In this document: piece by piece, positions 47,188 through 58,559 of the stretch
Numbering within the stretch: position 1 is the first letter of the stretch
Layout: each line of letters begins with the position of its first letter
Assembly (NCBI RefSeq): GCF_036669915.1
Contig: NC_089317.1
Location: 5,454,411 to 5,518,410, forward strand
Length of the DNA stretch: 64,000 nt
Origin: Pocillopora verrucosa
Taxonomy: Eukaryota > Cnidaria > Anthozoa > Scleractinia > Pocilloporidae
Direction of reading: 5' to 3'
Notes under the pieces: generated by a model
What the model was told of the DNA's origin: nothing
The model's input: the letters and a program-made list of their open reading frames with translations, nothing else
Database searches by the model: none
Translations under genes and position numbers: made by a program

Positions 47188-48535
47188 ATGGGTAACACAC
47201 TTGATAAAGCACTTGGAAATAGGAGAATGGCTTCAGTAATTGTTAAATGTTTTTTTTTTTGGTGAAAGTTGCCAAACAAGTTAAACTAAAGCGAGCAGCT
47301 CCCAGTGAGACGAAAGAAATTTGTTTCGGTCTGGATTAGAATATGTTACATTTTTCAGTTTTCGCTCCGATCTAAAAATCAAGTTGTGTTGACAATAGCG
47401 CTAAGTTAAATGCACTATATTTCATTTTGACCGATCACTTCATTAGGAGTGGTGCTGAGTTCGTCACACTTACTAAAGAGGGGCGCTGAGATGCTATCGA
47501 TCAAGGTTCTATATGTTGTTTTTCGCCTCTTTCTGGTTCAATTAATGAGGAACTTAGATAGTTTTTTGAGGGTGGACGGTGATTGGAGGGAATGCGAACC
47601 AAAAAGAAGCAAGCACTCGTAAAAATTCCAAACTCTCTTGAATTTCTTTAGCTTGCGTGAATGTTATTGACCGCTGAATGTCGCATTTAATTTGGGGTAA
47701 CTATACGCCTAGAATAGATTCTAAGATCGGCGCAGCATTAGATACAGCAGCATGAACGAAGGAAAAGTTTAAGCAAGATAGGCAATAAGGAAAGACTAAA
47801 AAATATGGCGTTTCTAAACAGTGTGGCTGCTGAAGAGATCCTCGCAGCTAAGAACACTACAACTACACGTACGGGATTTGAACCCATGACCTCTGCGATA
47901 CCGGTGCAGCGCTCTACCAATTGAGCTAACAAGCCAACTGGGAGCTGGTCAATGAATTGGGTCCAAATAAACATCCAAGTGAATGAAGATTTTAGATATA
48001 TGAAAATTCATATATTTGTACTGCGGTGGAGAGATGAAATTAAGAGATCCTCGCAGCTGGCTGCTATTCTACATATTTTAATGATTAATGCTCATTTTCA
48101 ACGAGTCTTACTTCCTGATTTCAGGATTATCAAAGAAACGTCAGAATAGTTGTTAATAAAATCACATCTCCTGTTCTGGGAGCTGAGGTTAGAAAAGTGG
48201 AAAATAGAGGACGCCTCAGTGAAGACGACCGAACAAAAATAAAATTTTTAAAAGCTGCCATCAATTTCTTGCCGATGGCAATGGATGATGGAGCCGACCT
48301 AAGAAATGCCCTGTTCATCTTCGCACAATCAGGGAGGGAATTTACCGTCAAGGCTGGAAAAGGCGACTGGGAATATTATTTCTCCGAAGAAGGTTTTAAC
48401 AACATCACTGGTAAATGCGTTCATAGGCCCACGTTGCGGTTTATTTGGAATGGAATCACTTCGACTGTCTCCCGTTTATGCGGCCCCTTGTTATCTCTTG
48501 GTTCAGCAGTTGCACTAGCTTTGACTGCCGCTTAA
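47188..48535 (+). CDS. MGN-family gene, plus class, intact (152 aa)
   Basis: Exon 1 is 47188-47235, with M-G-N-T-L-D-K then A-L-G-N-R-R-M-A-S (donor GTAATT); exon 2 is 48125-48535 after acceptor TTTCAG, starting D-Y-Q-R-N. An ATG also lies just before, at 47185; I chose the second because it gives the M-G-N start seen in the paralogues. Asp at position 6 makes myristoylation less certain here. Exon 2 gives V-V-N-K-I-T-S, GRLSEDDRTKIKFLKAAINF, ADLRNALFIFAQSGREF, G-D-W-E-Y-Y-F-S-E and I-T-G-K-C-V-H-R-P, and a hydrophobic end CGPLLSLGSAVALALTAA. The ~890-bp intron contains a tRNA-derived SINE. Confidence 0.78.
47740..47960 (-). mobile_element. tRNA-derived SINE in the intron of the 47188 gene
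   Basis: On the minus strand, 47935-47863 folds as the left half of a tRNA, with box A TAGCTCAATTGG and box B GGTTCAAATCC and an anticodon loop with GGT (Thr-like). The first and last seven bases of the acceptor stem do not pair (GGCTTGT with ACGTGTA), and base 33 is C rather than T, so it is not a working tRNA. GAGATCCTCGCAGCT occurs in the element and again at 48046-48060. Confidence 0.65.
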
Positions 48536-50479
48536 AACTCCAGGACAACCGACACGTTCTTTTTTTTTTCTGTAAGCTCAAGCGTCTATTTTTAAGGTGC
48601 ACACAGGAGTCATCTAAGTTGGTTCTTCAAATGCTTACGGAATGAGTAATTTCGTTGAGACCAAAATTTAATGATATTTTTTTAGCATCTAATAATTACT
48701 AAGTTGATTATAGAGATAATCATAACCACTTCATTTTCCTCAAATGTGATCGGTACATTAGCTGATTATTTGTCACTAATCATTCTATACAGTTGTAATC
48801 GGACAGTTGGCTGAAAATGGACACCTGTAATCGGACAGCAACGTTGAAGCAGCCAATCATACTTATTCCACTCAGCTACATCCACCAACAACCTCTCATC
48901 CCGGGAAAAACTAGGGAATTTCCAAAATGGAGGATTTTCTAATTGTAAATATTGTCTCCTTTGGCGATGTTTGTTCTAGATGTATTTGTTTCTTCGAAAA
49001 TAGTAATGATTATGATTAGTTGGTAACAGGACTTTGGTCGTCCAATCATGTCTGTAATCATACTCGTGATTAACAAATCTGACGACCGCGAAGCGGGAGT
49101 CCGATTTTGTTAATCACTCGACGTATGATTACAGACAGAACTGGACGACAATCTTTCCCATCACCTTTCCCATCACTTTCTCGCGCCCTGATTCTTCGAG
49201 GACTACGTGATGTATCACCCCACTTGAGTTGATTACAGAGAAGGGGTGCCTAACGCTTTCATGCAAACGAACGCAGACACAGCTAGTACTCATTAACTGC
49301 TTTCATTCAGCTTTTGCTTGTGGCGTTATTAACTTGACCCAAGGGAATTATATAAATTGTTCATAGTCTCCTTCGTGACCTTATGAAGTTTACGCGCATA
49401 TCGTTTATTCAAGAATGTTCACTTCGCATTCGCCGAACAATTGCTAAATATATACGTGCCTTAAAAAAAAATTTACGATTTTATCGTAATTATCAATCGA
49501 AGATACTGCTTAAGTAGTAGTAGGTAGTAGTTTAAGCCTCAAAGGGGACTTTGTGGCTGAGACAAAATGCGAATTACTAGTATGTCGAAACTTGATGTGA
49601 CACTAGCTTTAAGAGAAATTTCCTGCTGTTACGTAAAGTAAGAAGATAAACTTAAATCTTCGACCAAAGAAATATGTTGGCTAAGTTGCCGATAATAAAG
49701 GTAACAACCCTGCTAATTGCGGGATTTGTAGATTTTTCTTTCCTTTTTTTACACTATTACAAATGATTTGCATGCAACTTTTCCGACAGCTTTACGGTCA
49801 CATTTTCTGAAAAAGTCTACTTCGACATATCAAATCAGTCGACAATGAATCGTTGGCTCCAGATTGCAATGCTAGGTTGAAGGGTTCTTTTCAGAACTAT
49901 TTTTTTGACAAACATTTTTCGTGCACTCGTGTGTACCACAAATTGAACTAAGAAAGAAGCTGCAATTCATTTTTTCTGAAAACGGACAGAACTTTTTGAT
50001 CACGGACTGGCAAACGGGAACGAATACAACAATGCAGTGCAAACAAGGTTCACACTCTCCAAAAATAAATTGGAGAAGGGATGGACTTGATATGTTTTAA
50101 ACCTTTTTATGGTCTTCAGTTAAAGCGGGTTCGCTTGGATCACTCAACCGCGACCCAAATGTCACGCTACGACTTCCATCTTTTCCGAAGTTTGGCTATA
50201 AACATCAGCACTATGATCCATCCGGGACTGATTGTAAATAAGTTTAAGTTTTGCAAGAAGTGTTTCACTTACGGCCAGATATATATAGAAGTCCCAGGAA
50301 TTTTCAATCACTGGTTCTCATGAAGCCTCATGTAAATTTTCAGTTGTTAGATAATGCGTAAATTTCAAGGTGACTTCTGTCTAAAGCCGAGTAGAACCAG
50401 TATAACCGTCGGTGGCAAGCAATCTGCTATCTTAAAACGATCAAAAGAGCACCAAAATATCCTGTAAAAATTTCCTTAC
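48536..50479. other. Intergenic DNA with one fold-back element
   Basis: Apart from the fold-back at 49037-49149 I see no gene or RNA. From about 50100 the DNA matches 46090-46450 (TTCGCTTGGATCACTC, CGCGACCCAAAT), which is the intron region next to class-A exon 1. Confidence 0.4.
49037..49149. repeat. Fold-back (MITE-like) element
   Basis: GTCGTCCAATCATGTCTGTA with ATCATACTCGTGATTAACAA on the left pairs with TTGTTAATCACTCGACGTAT and GATTACAGACAGAACTGGAC-GAC on the right. The loop is short (about 15 bases, GACCGCGAAGCGGGA). Arms are about 45 bp and imperfect. Confidence 0.7.
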
Positions 50480-50509
50480 CGATATCATTCTCGACTTTTT
50501 ATTTCCCAT
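50480..50509 (-). pseudogene. Orphan MGN-family exon 1 (minus class)
   Basis: Encodes MGNKKSRMIS with donor GTAAGG, so the myristoylation pattern is intact. No class-A or class-B exon 2 follows on this strand before the next gene's exon 1 at 46512. It is either a remnant or an alternative first exon that could splice to 45529. The second idea would need RNA evidence. Confidence 0.6.
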
Positions 50510-50932
50510 GGTTTCAAAGGGCAAACGTTCTCGGGGCACTATTCAACACCAGTTGATAAAAGTGTGTGAGAAGCAGTATCGAATTTTCATTTTCACTTTC
50601 GTGTAGAGCTGGGGGTTTTTCCCTTTAGCTTAAGGGCGTAGAATACAATTAATCCTTAATCATACAGATGTCAGTGTTGCCTGGTGAGGATGCATAATGT
50701 AAATGATCTAGTTGGAAAAAGCTAGGGAAAAAATCCTACAGAATTCAAAAGCGAGAGAAAGGCCAGAAAGATGCTTCGTTGCCATAGAGATGTAAACAAA
50801 GCAGTCAAAACAGTGCCAGGGAAAAACCCATGGAATCCGAGAGAAGGAAAAAGGGCAGTCGACAGCTCAGATTTCCACACCTTTCGTCACACAATTTCAA
50901 GCACCGTTTTCACCACGCCAAAACGACACATC
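50510..50932. promoter_or_regulatory. Shared divergent promoter region 3, with three GGG...CC(C) palindromes
   Basis: 423 bp between two head-to-head exon 1 sequences. Sites: GGGTTTTTCCC (50613-50623), GGGAAAAAATCC (50725-50736) and GGGAAAAACCC (50819-50829). Confidence 0.5.
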
Positions 50933-50968
50933 ATGGGAAACGCAATTGGCAATAGTAGAATGGATCCT
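50933..50968 (+). pseudogene. Orphan MGN-family exon 1 (plus class)
   Basis: Encodes MGNAIGNSRMDP with an intact donor GTAAGT. I find no plus-strand exon 2 before the next exon 1 remnant at 58493. Probably left after loss of its second exon. Confidence 0.6.
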
Positions 50969-53767
50969 GTAAGTATTAAATGTACTTTCAGATATAGTAT
51001 GCTGAACAATTTTAGGATACTTAACAAAGAGCTAGGCGAAATCAATTTTTTACTATCGGGGCTAGGGTCAAATAAATTTTGCTGCAAAATATAAGCAGTA
51101 TGCTTTTGAACGTCACTGCTGAAAACGTGGCATTTTGCCGAAAATTATGCGCAGAATCTTTCATTATGTTCAATTTAATAGCTTTTAAGAGCCCCCAAAA
51201 CTCCATCACCTATTCCTACCACAAACAGATAAACCTTTCTGGGAATAAAACGCTTACTGAAGTTCAGAACACAACGTTTTTATTGGATCAAATTGAAGAA
51301 ATGTAAAATGGTTTCCGTGTTTACATAGCCTGATGTAAACACTTGGGAGGTTGGGAGAACACGAGATAAGCGTAGGAAACCACGACGGGAAGCGGAGTGG
51401 TTTCCAGCTTATTAGTTATAAAATAACTATGAAAGAGCCTCTTCTTGCAACGAAGGAAAGCGACGTGCTTGTTGTTGTTGTTCCTTTGGCTTTTCGGCCG
51501 TTTCTTGAATACTGGGAAAATTAAACTCCAAAGAAAAATTAGGAAAATCTTCTTATTCCATTACTGTACTCAAAACAAACTTAAAGAAACTGAGTTACAG
51601 CTAAATAAATAGCAGGGAGGACTCCGCGAGAAGATTCCGTATGAAAACTGTGTTTACATACACTCATGTAAAATGGTTTTATGGCCAATCAGAGCGCGCG
51701 TACTATTTTAATTATTTTATAATTTTAAATTGCAAGCAAGAAATGAAGGCTCACTGTTAGGACTCTTGTAAAACTGTAATGTCAAGGGAATTTTTGAGAA
51801 ACTTAGTTGATATGCCGGCATCACGCTCAATACTCTGACAATAGGCCCAAAATAATCTCGTCATTATTGATCAAACATTAGCCGGGATTTAATATCCGTA
51901 TTCACAATATCATGTCTATTTAGGAATCAAAGTGATATTAAAGTGTAGGCAAGTTAGATACTAAAATGATATACTGATCGTCGATTACAGAAACTGCTGA
52001 CCCGTTGGGATAATCAGGAGAAATTTAATTTGGAGTGGGGCTCAAATTGATTTAAAAATTACTCAAGCTTCCTATTTCCATTTCTTCTACGAAATTAAGA
52101 AAGCTCACAGGCTGAATTTCTTCATGGCGAAAGTCCATACCTGTATTTTCAACATTGTTTCTTACAATTCTCTCATAATTTGGTCACTCTCAGGATACAC
52201 CCGAATATAAGCGAAACGACCGATTCATTGATCCACTGTGTTAATCTCACAAATGCAAACTTCGAAATTTTTAGAAAATACGACTCACGAAACAAATAAT
52301 AGGTTTACTGTAATATCCTTTTCAACTTAAAAACCTTAAATTCTTTCGTAGCTCATATTGTCATTTAATATCTCCTACATATTTGAGCCGATTTTCACCA
52401 AATTCACAGTAAATATGTCTCCAAGATAAGCAAATGTATTTTTTTTTTAAATTGAAAAAAAAAACGAGAAAGAAGGTAGCATCCATCCTCTCCTGTACGT
52501 CCGAGGGTTAAGATAGGATAATCGTTAACAGATGAATGAAAATGTGATATCTTTTAGGAGACTCATCTCAAACAAGTTCATTCGTTTGCCTCAAAGAGAA
52601 AACGATGCAGAATATTTACCAGAAACCATTATATAATTCCTATGAATCTATGTTTTGAAAGTAATAATCGATTTTGGCGTGGAAAGTGGACTTAAAACGT
52701 GTAGATTCAGTGACATCAAGCTTTCATCAGTTCGTTTTGGGTATCTCACCAATTTAGTGTCTTGCTTAAATCAACTCACTTCAAAATCGTTAGTACAATC
52801 ACATCTTTTACATGTATTCGAGGGTCTCAGTGGATGGGTTCAAGTGTTTTGTTTTAATCAATCAATTTTTTTTTTCATGTGGTCTGTCAAATGTGCGAAT
52901 TTTTAAAGTTTAGGGACCCGTCGGGAGGGGGTAAGGTGGACTTTGTTTGTGTCACAATACAATTTATTTGATTCCCCCCCCCTCCCCCCACCACTAAGGC
53001 TCCGCAGCTATCTAATGATCTTCCTCATTGGCAGTCAATTTTCTTTGCTCCTCCCTTTATCCTCTGTTAGCGACGACTAATCCCTTCTTCTGACCCCCCC
53101 CCCCCTGAAAACCACGTGATTCCCCAAAAAATATTCAGATGTTCAACAGCCTAAAATTGAATTTGTTCATGTTATGGAGGCAATATTTAAATATTTCAAT
53201 ATCATAAAGATACTACTATCGAGACTCTCTTTGAGGAGCTCTAAATCACGAGTCAGATGTCCACCAAAAGTTTGGTTAAAATATGTAATTAGGTTCTTAG
53301 AATATCAAAATCTATCATGGCCTTGCACTTCTGTGTAGCAAAATGTCACAAATGACAGCAATTAAAATATACATGCAATGGAAGAATTTATTTGAGGAAT
53401 GAAATTCATCACGTTCAAGAATGCTTCTACAAAATCCCGCGATGTACTACATATAACCTAGTGTGACAGAATTAACAGCCGTAACGAAGAAGCAAACAAT
53501 GTAACTAAACGTAGTGTGGTTAAAATACATCTTATTGGAGGAGACTATTTCGCTATTACGACTCCGGGGATTAACCGTGAGTTGTAAGAGATTATGATTC
53601 TAGCGCTATTTACATGTACGACTCAGTCACGCATTTCCATCCTCACATACAACACTCTTACACTCAAGCTAATGCTCAGACAATAAATCTATATGAGCAA
53701 ATAAATGATGCACTCAGTTGGAAAATAATTGACCATCACATAATGTCTTTTTCTTTGATGAGAGGAA
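50969..53767. other. No gene seen
   Basis: AT-rich, largely unique DNA. C-runs lie at 52974-52990 and 53094-53105. Short frames are not supported by splice sites or paralogues. Confidence 0.35.
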
Positions 53768-54070
53768 TCATGAGGCTGTTAAGGCTAAAACTACAAGAGT
53801 CACAACATATAGACTGATAACCTTCTTGAATTCGTCCCAAGTGTAATGAAGTGTTGGCTTGCGCAAGCAACGACCATGTATGTTTCCATTGAGAAGCTGA
53901 GAAAAGTAAAACTGGCATTCCTCTTTTTCCATGAAGTCGATTGCTGCTCGCAGGAAATTAAGGGTTACCTTCCTCGTTTCATCGAGGTAAGGATGGCTTT
54001 CTTCATCACCACACTTCTGCGCAAGGATTTTGTCAAGACGTACAACAGTAATTTCTGGAACATTTATTGC
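53768..54070 (-). CDS. Divergent MGN-family exon 2 lacking the core block
   Basis: From about 54070 the minus strand reads V-P-E-I-T-V-V-R-L-D-K-I, then K-C-G-D-E-E-S-H, LNFLRAAIDFMEKEECQFYF and H-G-R-C-L-R-K-P-T-L-H-Y-T-W, ending in a hydrophobic helix and L-A-L-T-A-S. The start is set by an acceptor-like CAGAG in phase 0. About 29 residues between the A-A-I helix and the F-S-E region are missing without breaking the frame, including the A-D-x-x-N-A and G-D-W-E parts. The open frame of about 100 codons suggests it has been under constraint or lost the block recently. No exon 1 is found. It is the most divergent copy here; the C-terminus is like the plus class although it lies on the minus strand. 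Confidence 0.5.
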   Translation of the reverse strand, partial: AINVPEITVVRLDKILAQKCGDEESHPYLDETRKVTLNFLRAAIDFMEKEECQFYFSQLLNGNIHGRCLRKPTLHYTWDEFKKVISLYVVTLVVLALTAS

Positions 54071-56356
54071 CTCTGCTCCAGAGAATTGACCAAAAAGAAG
54101 GGAACGCGATATTACAAAATGATCCACACTTTGCCCATGAGTTTCCACCCTCTAAACAAACGTATTGGATACTTCTCAACTGTTCTTTTTCACAAAAGCA
54201 ACCAGTCGCCCGTTTGTCCGTTGTTAAAAGGGAAGAGAGAGGAAAAAGATACAGCAAGCAAAAAGCAGGATCCTAACGGGGAGAAAACGCTACTGTTTTC
54301 CCTATTCGGCTCTTCAATTATGAATGAAACTCTAGTCGGCTGTATTATGTCTGCCTCCAAAGATTATCATTTAAGTATTACTCTAAAAGCAGTGAATCAT
54401 GTTCGATTCCTATTTTATCATCGTTCAGAGAATTATTTGCAGCGTAACCGTAAGTTTCGAGAACGTTAGAGCATTAGAAGCCACCGCTTCTTAAATAAAC
54501 TAATGTAACGAAATGAATCATATTGAAATTACCTATAAATTGTTTTCCAAATTTCACGCCATGTATCTGTAATCGTACAACCACGAATGATTACTCGATT
54601 CAAGTTTTCATGATTATTTTGCGGTGACAGTGTACCAGCCTCCCCTTGAAGAAAAATTTTACTACAATAGCGTCCTAAACTAATGGAGGTGAGAAAAACG
54701 ATTCTGGAGGGAGGAGGGGTTGGGCAGTAAAAGAAAAAGAGCAAGGTGTCTTGCCCGCGCTGCTCTTCCGCTACACAAGAGTCTGGTCGAATCCATGACC
54801 TGAAAAATCCATGATCATGCAGACAAACCGTATCCGTAAGCCTAAAACAAACATCCGTCGTTGTTCTCGATTTGGACAAAGGATGGCATGTTTAACCATT
54901 GCTATCCGGCGGATAAGTGATCGCAAAACGTATAGCGGTATCCACCGTATAGAGTTTTATCCAGTAGATAGCGTTATCCAACCTTCGAACAACTTAGGCC
55001 TGGAATTTATATTCAAAAGAAACCAATGGCAAGCTCTCCTCTCTTCCATCTTCTATATCTCCCTACCCGCAAGCGAGGAAAAATCTTCCTGATCGAAATT
55101 ATCACGAATTAGCCTTTGCTCAAATAGTCCTTCTTCAAAAAAGATTTGACTAATGTACTTAGAAACTAACTATACCCATGGATGAACTGATGGCTTTTAC
55201 TACACAAGATATTGGCGTATTGAAGTGTTACCTTTGAAGAAAGGCAGAAATCACTACTTGCACATGAAATTTAGCACTGAACACATAGATTATGTTGAGA
55301 TGTATTAACCTTTCTCATTCCTTGGCTACTTTTGAGGACACTCGAGGAACTTCCATCGGTGTTTACTATGCACGTAGTACTAAACCACTATTAAAAAGTC
55401 TAAACCTGGATGGAAAACTGGCTTTTTTTTCGAAGGATGCGAAGATATTTCGATCCATCAACATTTACGTCAGACTTAAATGGCGATCTCTGATCTCTCT
55501 CAAGGCATTTCGCACCGGAAAAAAGTTTCCCCTCAAACTTTGCCTTATAAACTATATTTGGTAGCAAGTAAATAAAACCACACTAGTTTCTGGAAATACG
55601 TTAAAAGAAAATTTTTAGAGCTCTTAATAGTCAAAGCTGCTTAAGGCCCTTTTTTGACCTCTTGCGACATTAAAATTTTCAAAAGTAGCCTGGTCCTCCT
55701 ATCACACCGCATGCAGCAAAAAATATTTTGTATTTTTGAACTGTGTGATATGTTAGGTGTATAAAAAGAATTTCAATTTTGATATTCCTTCATTCAGGGG
55801 TTTGTCATAATTTATTTAAAAACACTCGTTAAACAGCTTTCTGAAATTGGTCAAAAGTACTCTTTCTTTCTTGGTTGATATTGATCAAGTCCAGACCTGA
55901 CCATTGGAAACTCTGCTTGATTTCTTCTGTTAAGATGTTTGGCTGCAGAAAAATATGAAAACATCTTGCACTTATTAATTTTCCTCGCCGTGGTGACTTC
56001 AAACTTTTAGCGATTTTGTTAGCGTGAGAGCCGATTAAGCAAATTAGTTCACTGAGCAAACTCCGACCGTTTTATATAAGTTCTGACAGCTTATGCTATC
56101 CAAACCTGTATGAACATTTCAAAACCAAACTACAGGATTCTGTTTAGTGTAACAGGCGATAACAGCACATACTAAAATACACCGTGATCAGTGATACGTC
56201 ACGTAATTCAATTGTGTAATTATCCTGAATTGCTTCTCCTTTCTAAATAAACCAGCGATAACATCGTTTTTTGGATCAAAATTCTAGTCGGCAGGAATAA
56301 GAGAAATGTTGTCTGCACACCTATCTTTAAGACAGTTTCTATTCAGAACTTTAGCA
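54071..56356. other. No gene supported
   Basis: The 207-codon plus-strand frame at 53846-54469 is antisense to the divergent MGN exon and has no relatives. Around 54900-54980, GCTATCCGGCGGATAAG and TATCCACCGTATAGAG form a weak inverted repeat. Confidence 0.35.
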
Positions 56357-57665
56357 TGGATCCAATTCAAGTCTTTAATGCATTCATTGATAGCCTCGCC
56401 GATGCTGCACAAAAGCCCACGATTACACATTTGGAATCTCAAGTAGATTGTTGGGAAAAATGCTCCTTTCCTAAAACATTCTGAGTTTGCTCAAAAAGCT
56501 GAGGAAGCGTGCCAGCTGGTGTGCGATTTCATGGCTTTAAGAGATGGTAAAGCGTTATTTCAAGCGGTCGTAGACCATGCATGAACGGAAGTGCAAGACA
56601 GCTGTTGATGTTGGCCCTCGAACCCTTATGGTCGCCTATCAGAACGCTCCCACAAAATCACTTAAGACTCAAATACTAAGTATTTATGCTGATAGATTCT
56701 CAGCCAACGAGCTTAAACGCATATAAAAGCCATTTGAAAACCTCTCCGCTAGACACAGAGCACAGGCAAAGAGTGAGGTGCCCGTTGAGAAAATCTCACG
56801 TCACAGAATCCGTATACAACACCGTCAGCTAGACCACTTCTTAGAGTTCACTATGAGGCCATATTACTATCAAGACGTAGCCTACGGCACTTGCACCATC
56901 AAACTTGAGAGCGTTGAAGAGTTTGTTATGCCCAACATGGTGCGGACAGTGGCAGTGTTAATCAATACATGGACCCTTAAAAAGAGAATGGATTTCAACC
57001 GATAAGTAAATCCACGATGTGGTGAGTACTAGAAGTTCAAGAGGCCACACAGAAGAAATCATTGGGAGGTTTAGCAACACTGCAGCTGAGGGAGCGGATG
57101 GTTTTAAGAAATTTCTCCAAATTATAGACGAACTGGAACGCGTGGGAGCAGAAGAAGGATAGGTGTAAGGAAGTTCGGATAAAGCTTCAGGAGAGCAAGT
57201 TGTATTTGAAGACTACTGACATACCGTAATCACTGCAAAAAGCACCATAGGAAACGTGCCAATCACTGTAGGGTCTTTGCACCGAGCGATGCTGGTGATA
57301 CTGACTTTCACATTCACAACGTGAAGTGTGAGTATTGCGAGAAGCTGAAGAGTGTTCTTGAAGAAGTAAGAGCTGCTTTTTCTGAGTACACAATGCAGTT
57401 GGGTAAGGTTCAAGTGGAAGACCATCTGTGCGTAGCAAAAAATGCTGCCGCTAAGATCTTTGAATGGAAAGGGCATATCCTGACAGCAGAGGATCAGTGT
57501 TAGCGACAAATTCTTGATTCTTTGAAGGGAGATGAAGCATTTATAGTAGTTGACTGGCCAATAAAGTTCATAGCCGCTATAGCCGCGATGTAGTTCCGGT
57601 AAAAGCAAGCAGAGTGGTTTGCCCAGAGGGGAATCACTTGGCAGGTGAGTGGCGTTGTTGTAAGA
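56357..57665 (+). pseudogene. Degenerate copy of a multi-copy cnidarian gene, unknown function
   Basis: Broken frames in order: M-D-P-I-Q-V-F-N-A-F-I-D-S-L, then V-E-K-I-S-R-H-R-I-R and LDHFLEFTMRPYYYQDVAYG followed by M-P-N-M-V-R-T-V, a segment S-L-G-G-L-A-T-L-Q, then CEYCEKLKSVLEEVRAAFSE, I-F-E-W-K-G-H-I-L, and AEWFAQRGITWQVSGVV. I associate this order (Y-Y-Q-D-V-A-Y-G, C-x-x-C, E-W-F-x-x-R-G) with a repeated uncharacterised family in anthozoan genomes, often near mobile elements; that is from memory. At least five stops or frameshifts rule out function. Confidence 0.55.
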
Positions 57666-57792
57666 CAGGAGGAAGGCCTGGAGGTAACCTGCTACGTACA
57701 TCTTCTTAACAGTTGTAAACAAGACAGGTTTTCAGTTTTCAGGTTTTTCAGTTTTCATGTAGACGGACCAACATGACAAATAAAGAAATGGA

Positions 57793-57823
57793 CATCGGTG
57801 TCAAGTCATGCTTGACACCGATG
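57793..57823. repeat. 13-bp stem hairpin
   Basis: CATCGGTGTCAAG, five bases, then CTTGACACCGATG. A related right arm (GGCTTGACACTGATGACCATT) lies at 61368-61388. Eukaryotic context, so it is not read as a terminator. Confidence 0.7.
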
Positions 57824-57959
57824 AACATTTGATATATGAAAAATTCTTTCTTTTTGATCCAATTTTTGTTTAAACACAAAATTCAATTATAAAATTTAAA
57901 ACACACCATAATATTTCAAAGGTTTTTATATATAGTTTCTTATGTGAATACATAATTGT

Positions 57960-58492
57960 CACTCCTTTAAACGCAACCTGACATCATTTTGATGAAATAT
58001 AGAACATTGCAAAAATAACGAAACATTAAAACACAGTCAGTTTGCCTTAAAATCTTGGAAGTCGTATTTGTAAGGTCTTTGAAGTTCGAATTTTTCCGGA
58101 GGGGAAATGTGTTCGCAACCCCGAACATTCCATGTTGGGAATTTTCCCTTACGCTTGAATTTTGCCATAAGATATATAAATCTTTGATTGTCAGATTACA
58201 CATATTTTTTATCTTCTTTACGTGGTTGGGAATGCCACATCACGGTGAGTGATCAAAACAAGATTTTCCTTGGTCAATCAAAATTGAAAGCAATTATGAT
58301 AGGGAAAAACCCCGATAACCACAAAAAGGACAAAATGGCCAGCTGGCTCGGTAGTGTTAGGGTTGTCTGAATTGACTCCATGATCTGCAGACAGCTTCTC
58401 CCATCAAAAAAGCTTCTGGACAAAAAGCTACAAATCGTGATTCTCGGAGGGACTTAGCCAAGCTATTTGTCTTGAGTTAGCTGGACAAGGTT
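57960..58492. promoter_or_regulatory. Truncated divergent promoter block 4
   Basis: Matches 61560-62841 but with a deletion of about 800 bases that removed the minus-strand exon 1. It keeps GGGAATTTTCCC (58137-58148) and GGGAAAAACCC (58302-58312). Confidence 0.45.
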
Positions 58493-58528
58493 ATGGGAAA
58501 TTTCATTGGCAACGCTCGAATATTACCA
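58493..58528 (+). pseudogene. MGN-family exon 1 remnant with a lost splice donor
   Basis: Encodes MGNFIGNARILP exactly as at 42287, but the following bases are GAAATG instead of GTAAGT, so the donor GT is lost. The matching exon 2 is deleted: sequence passes directly to the 3'-flank repeat at 58590. Confidence 0.75.
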
Positions 58529-58559
58529 GAAATGATAACTCTGACTTTAGCTCAAGAGA

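Noticed and set aside
47863-47935. Possible functional tRNA-Thr (GGT) on the minus strand
   Set aside because: D, anticodon and T arms are recognisable, but the acceptor stem does not pair and base 33 is C; it fits a SINE head, not a tRNA gene.
53846-54469. 207-codon plus-strand frame
   Set aside because: It lies antisense to the divergent MGN exon, has no relatives in the window, and its length is explained by constraint on the other strand plus chance.
57793-57823. Rho-independent terminator
   Set aside because: The stem-loop is real, but bacterial-type termination does not apply in this spliced eukaryotic genome, and no U-run follows.
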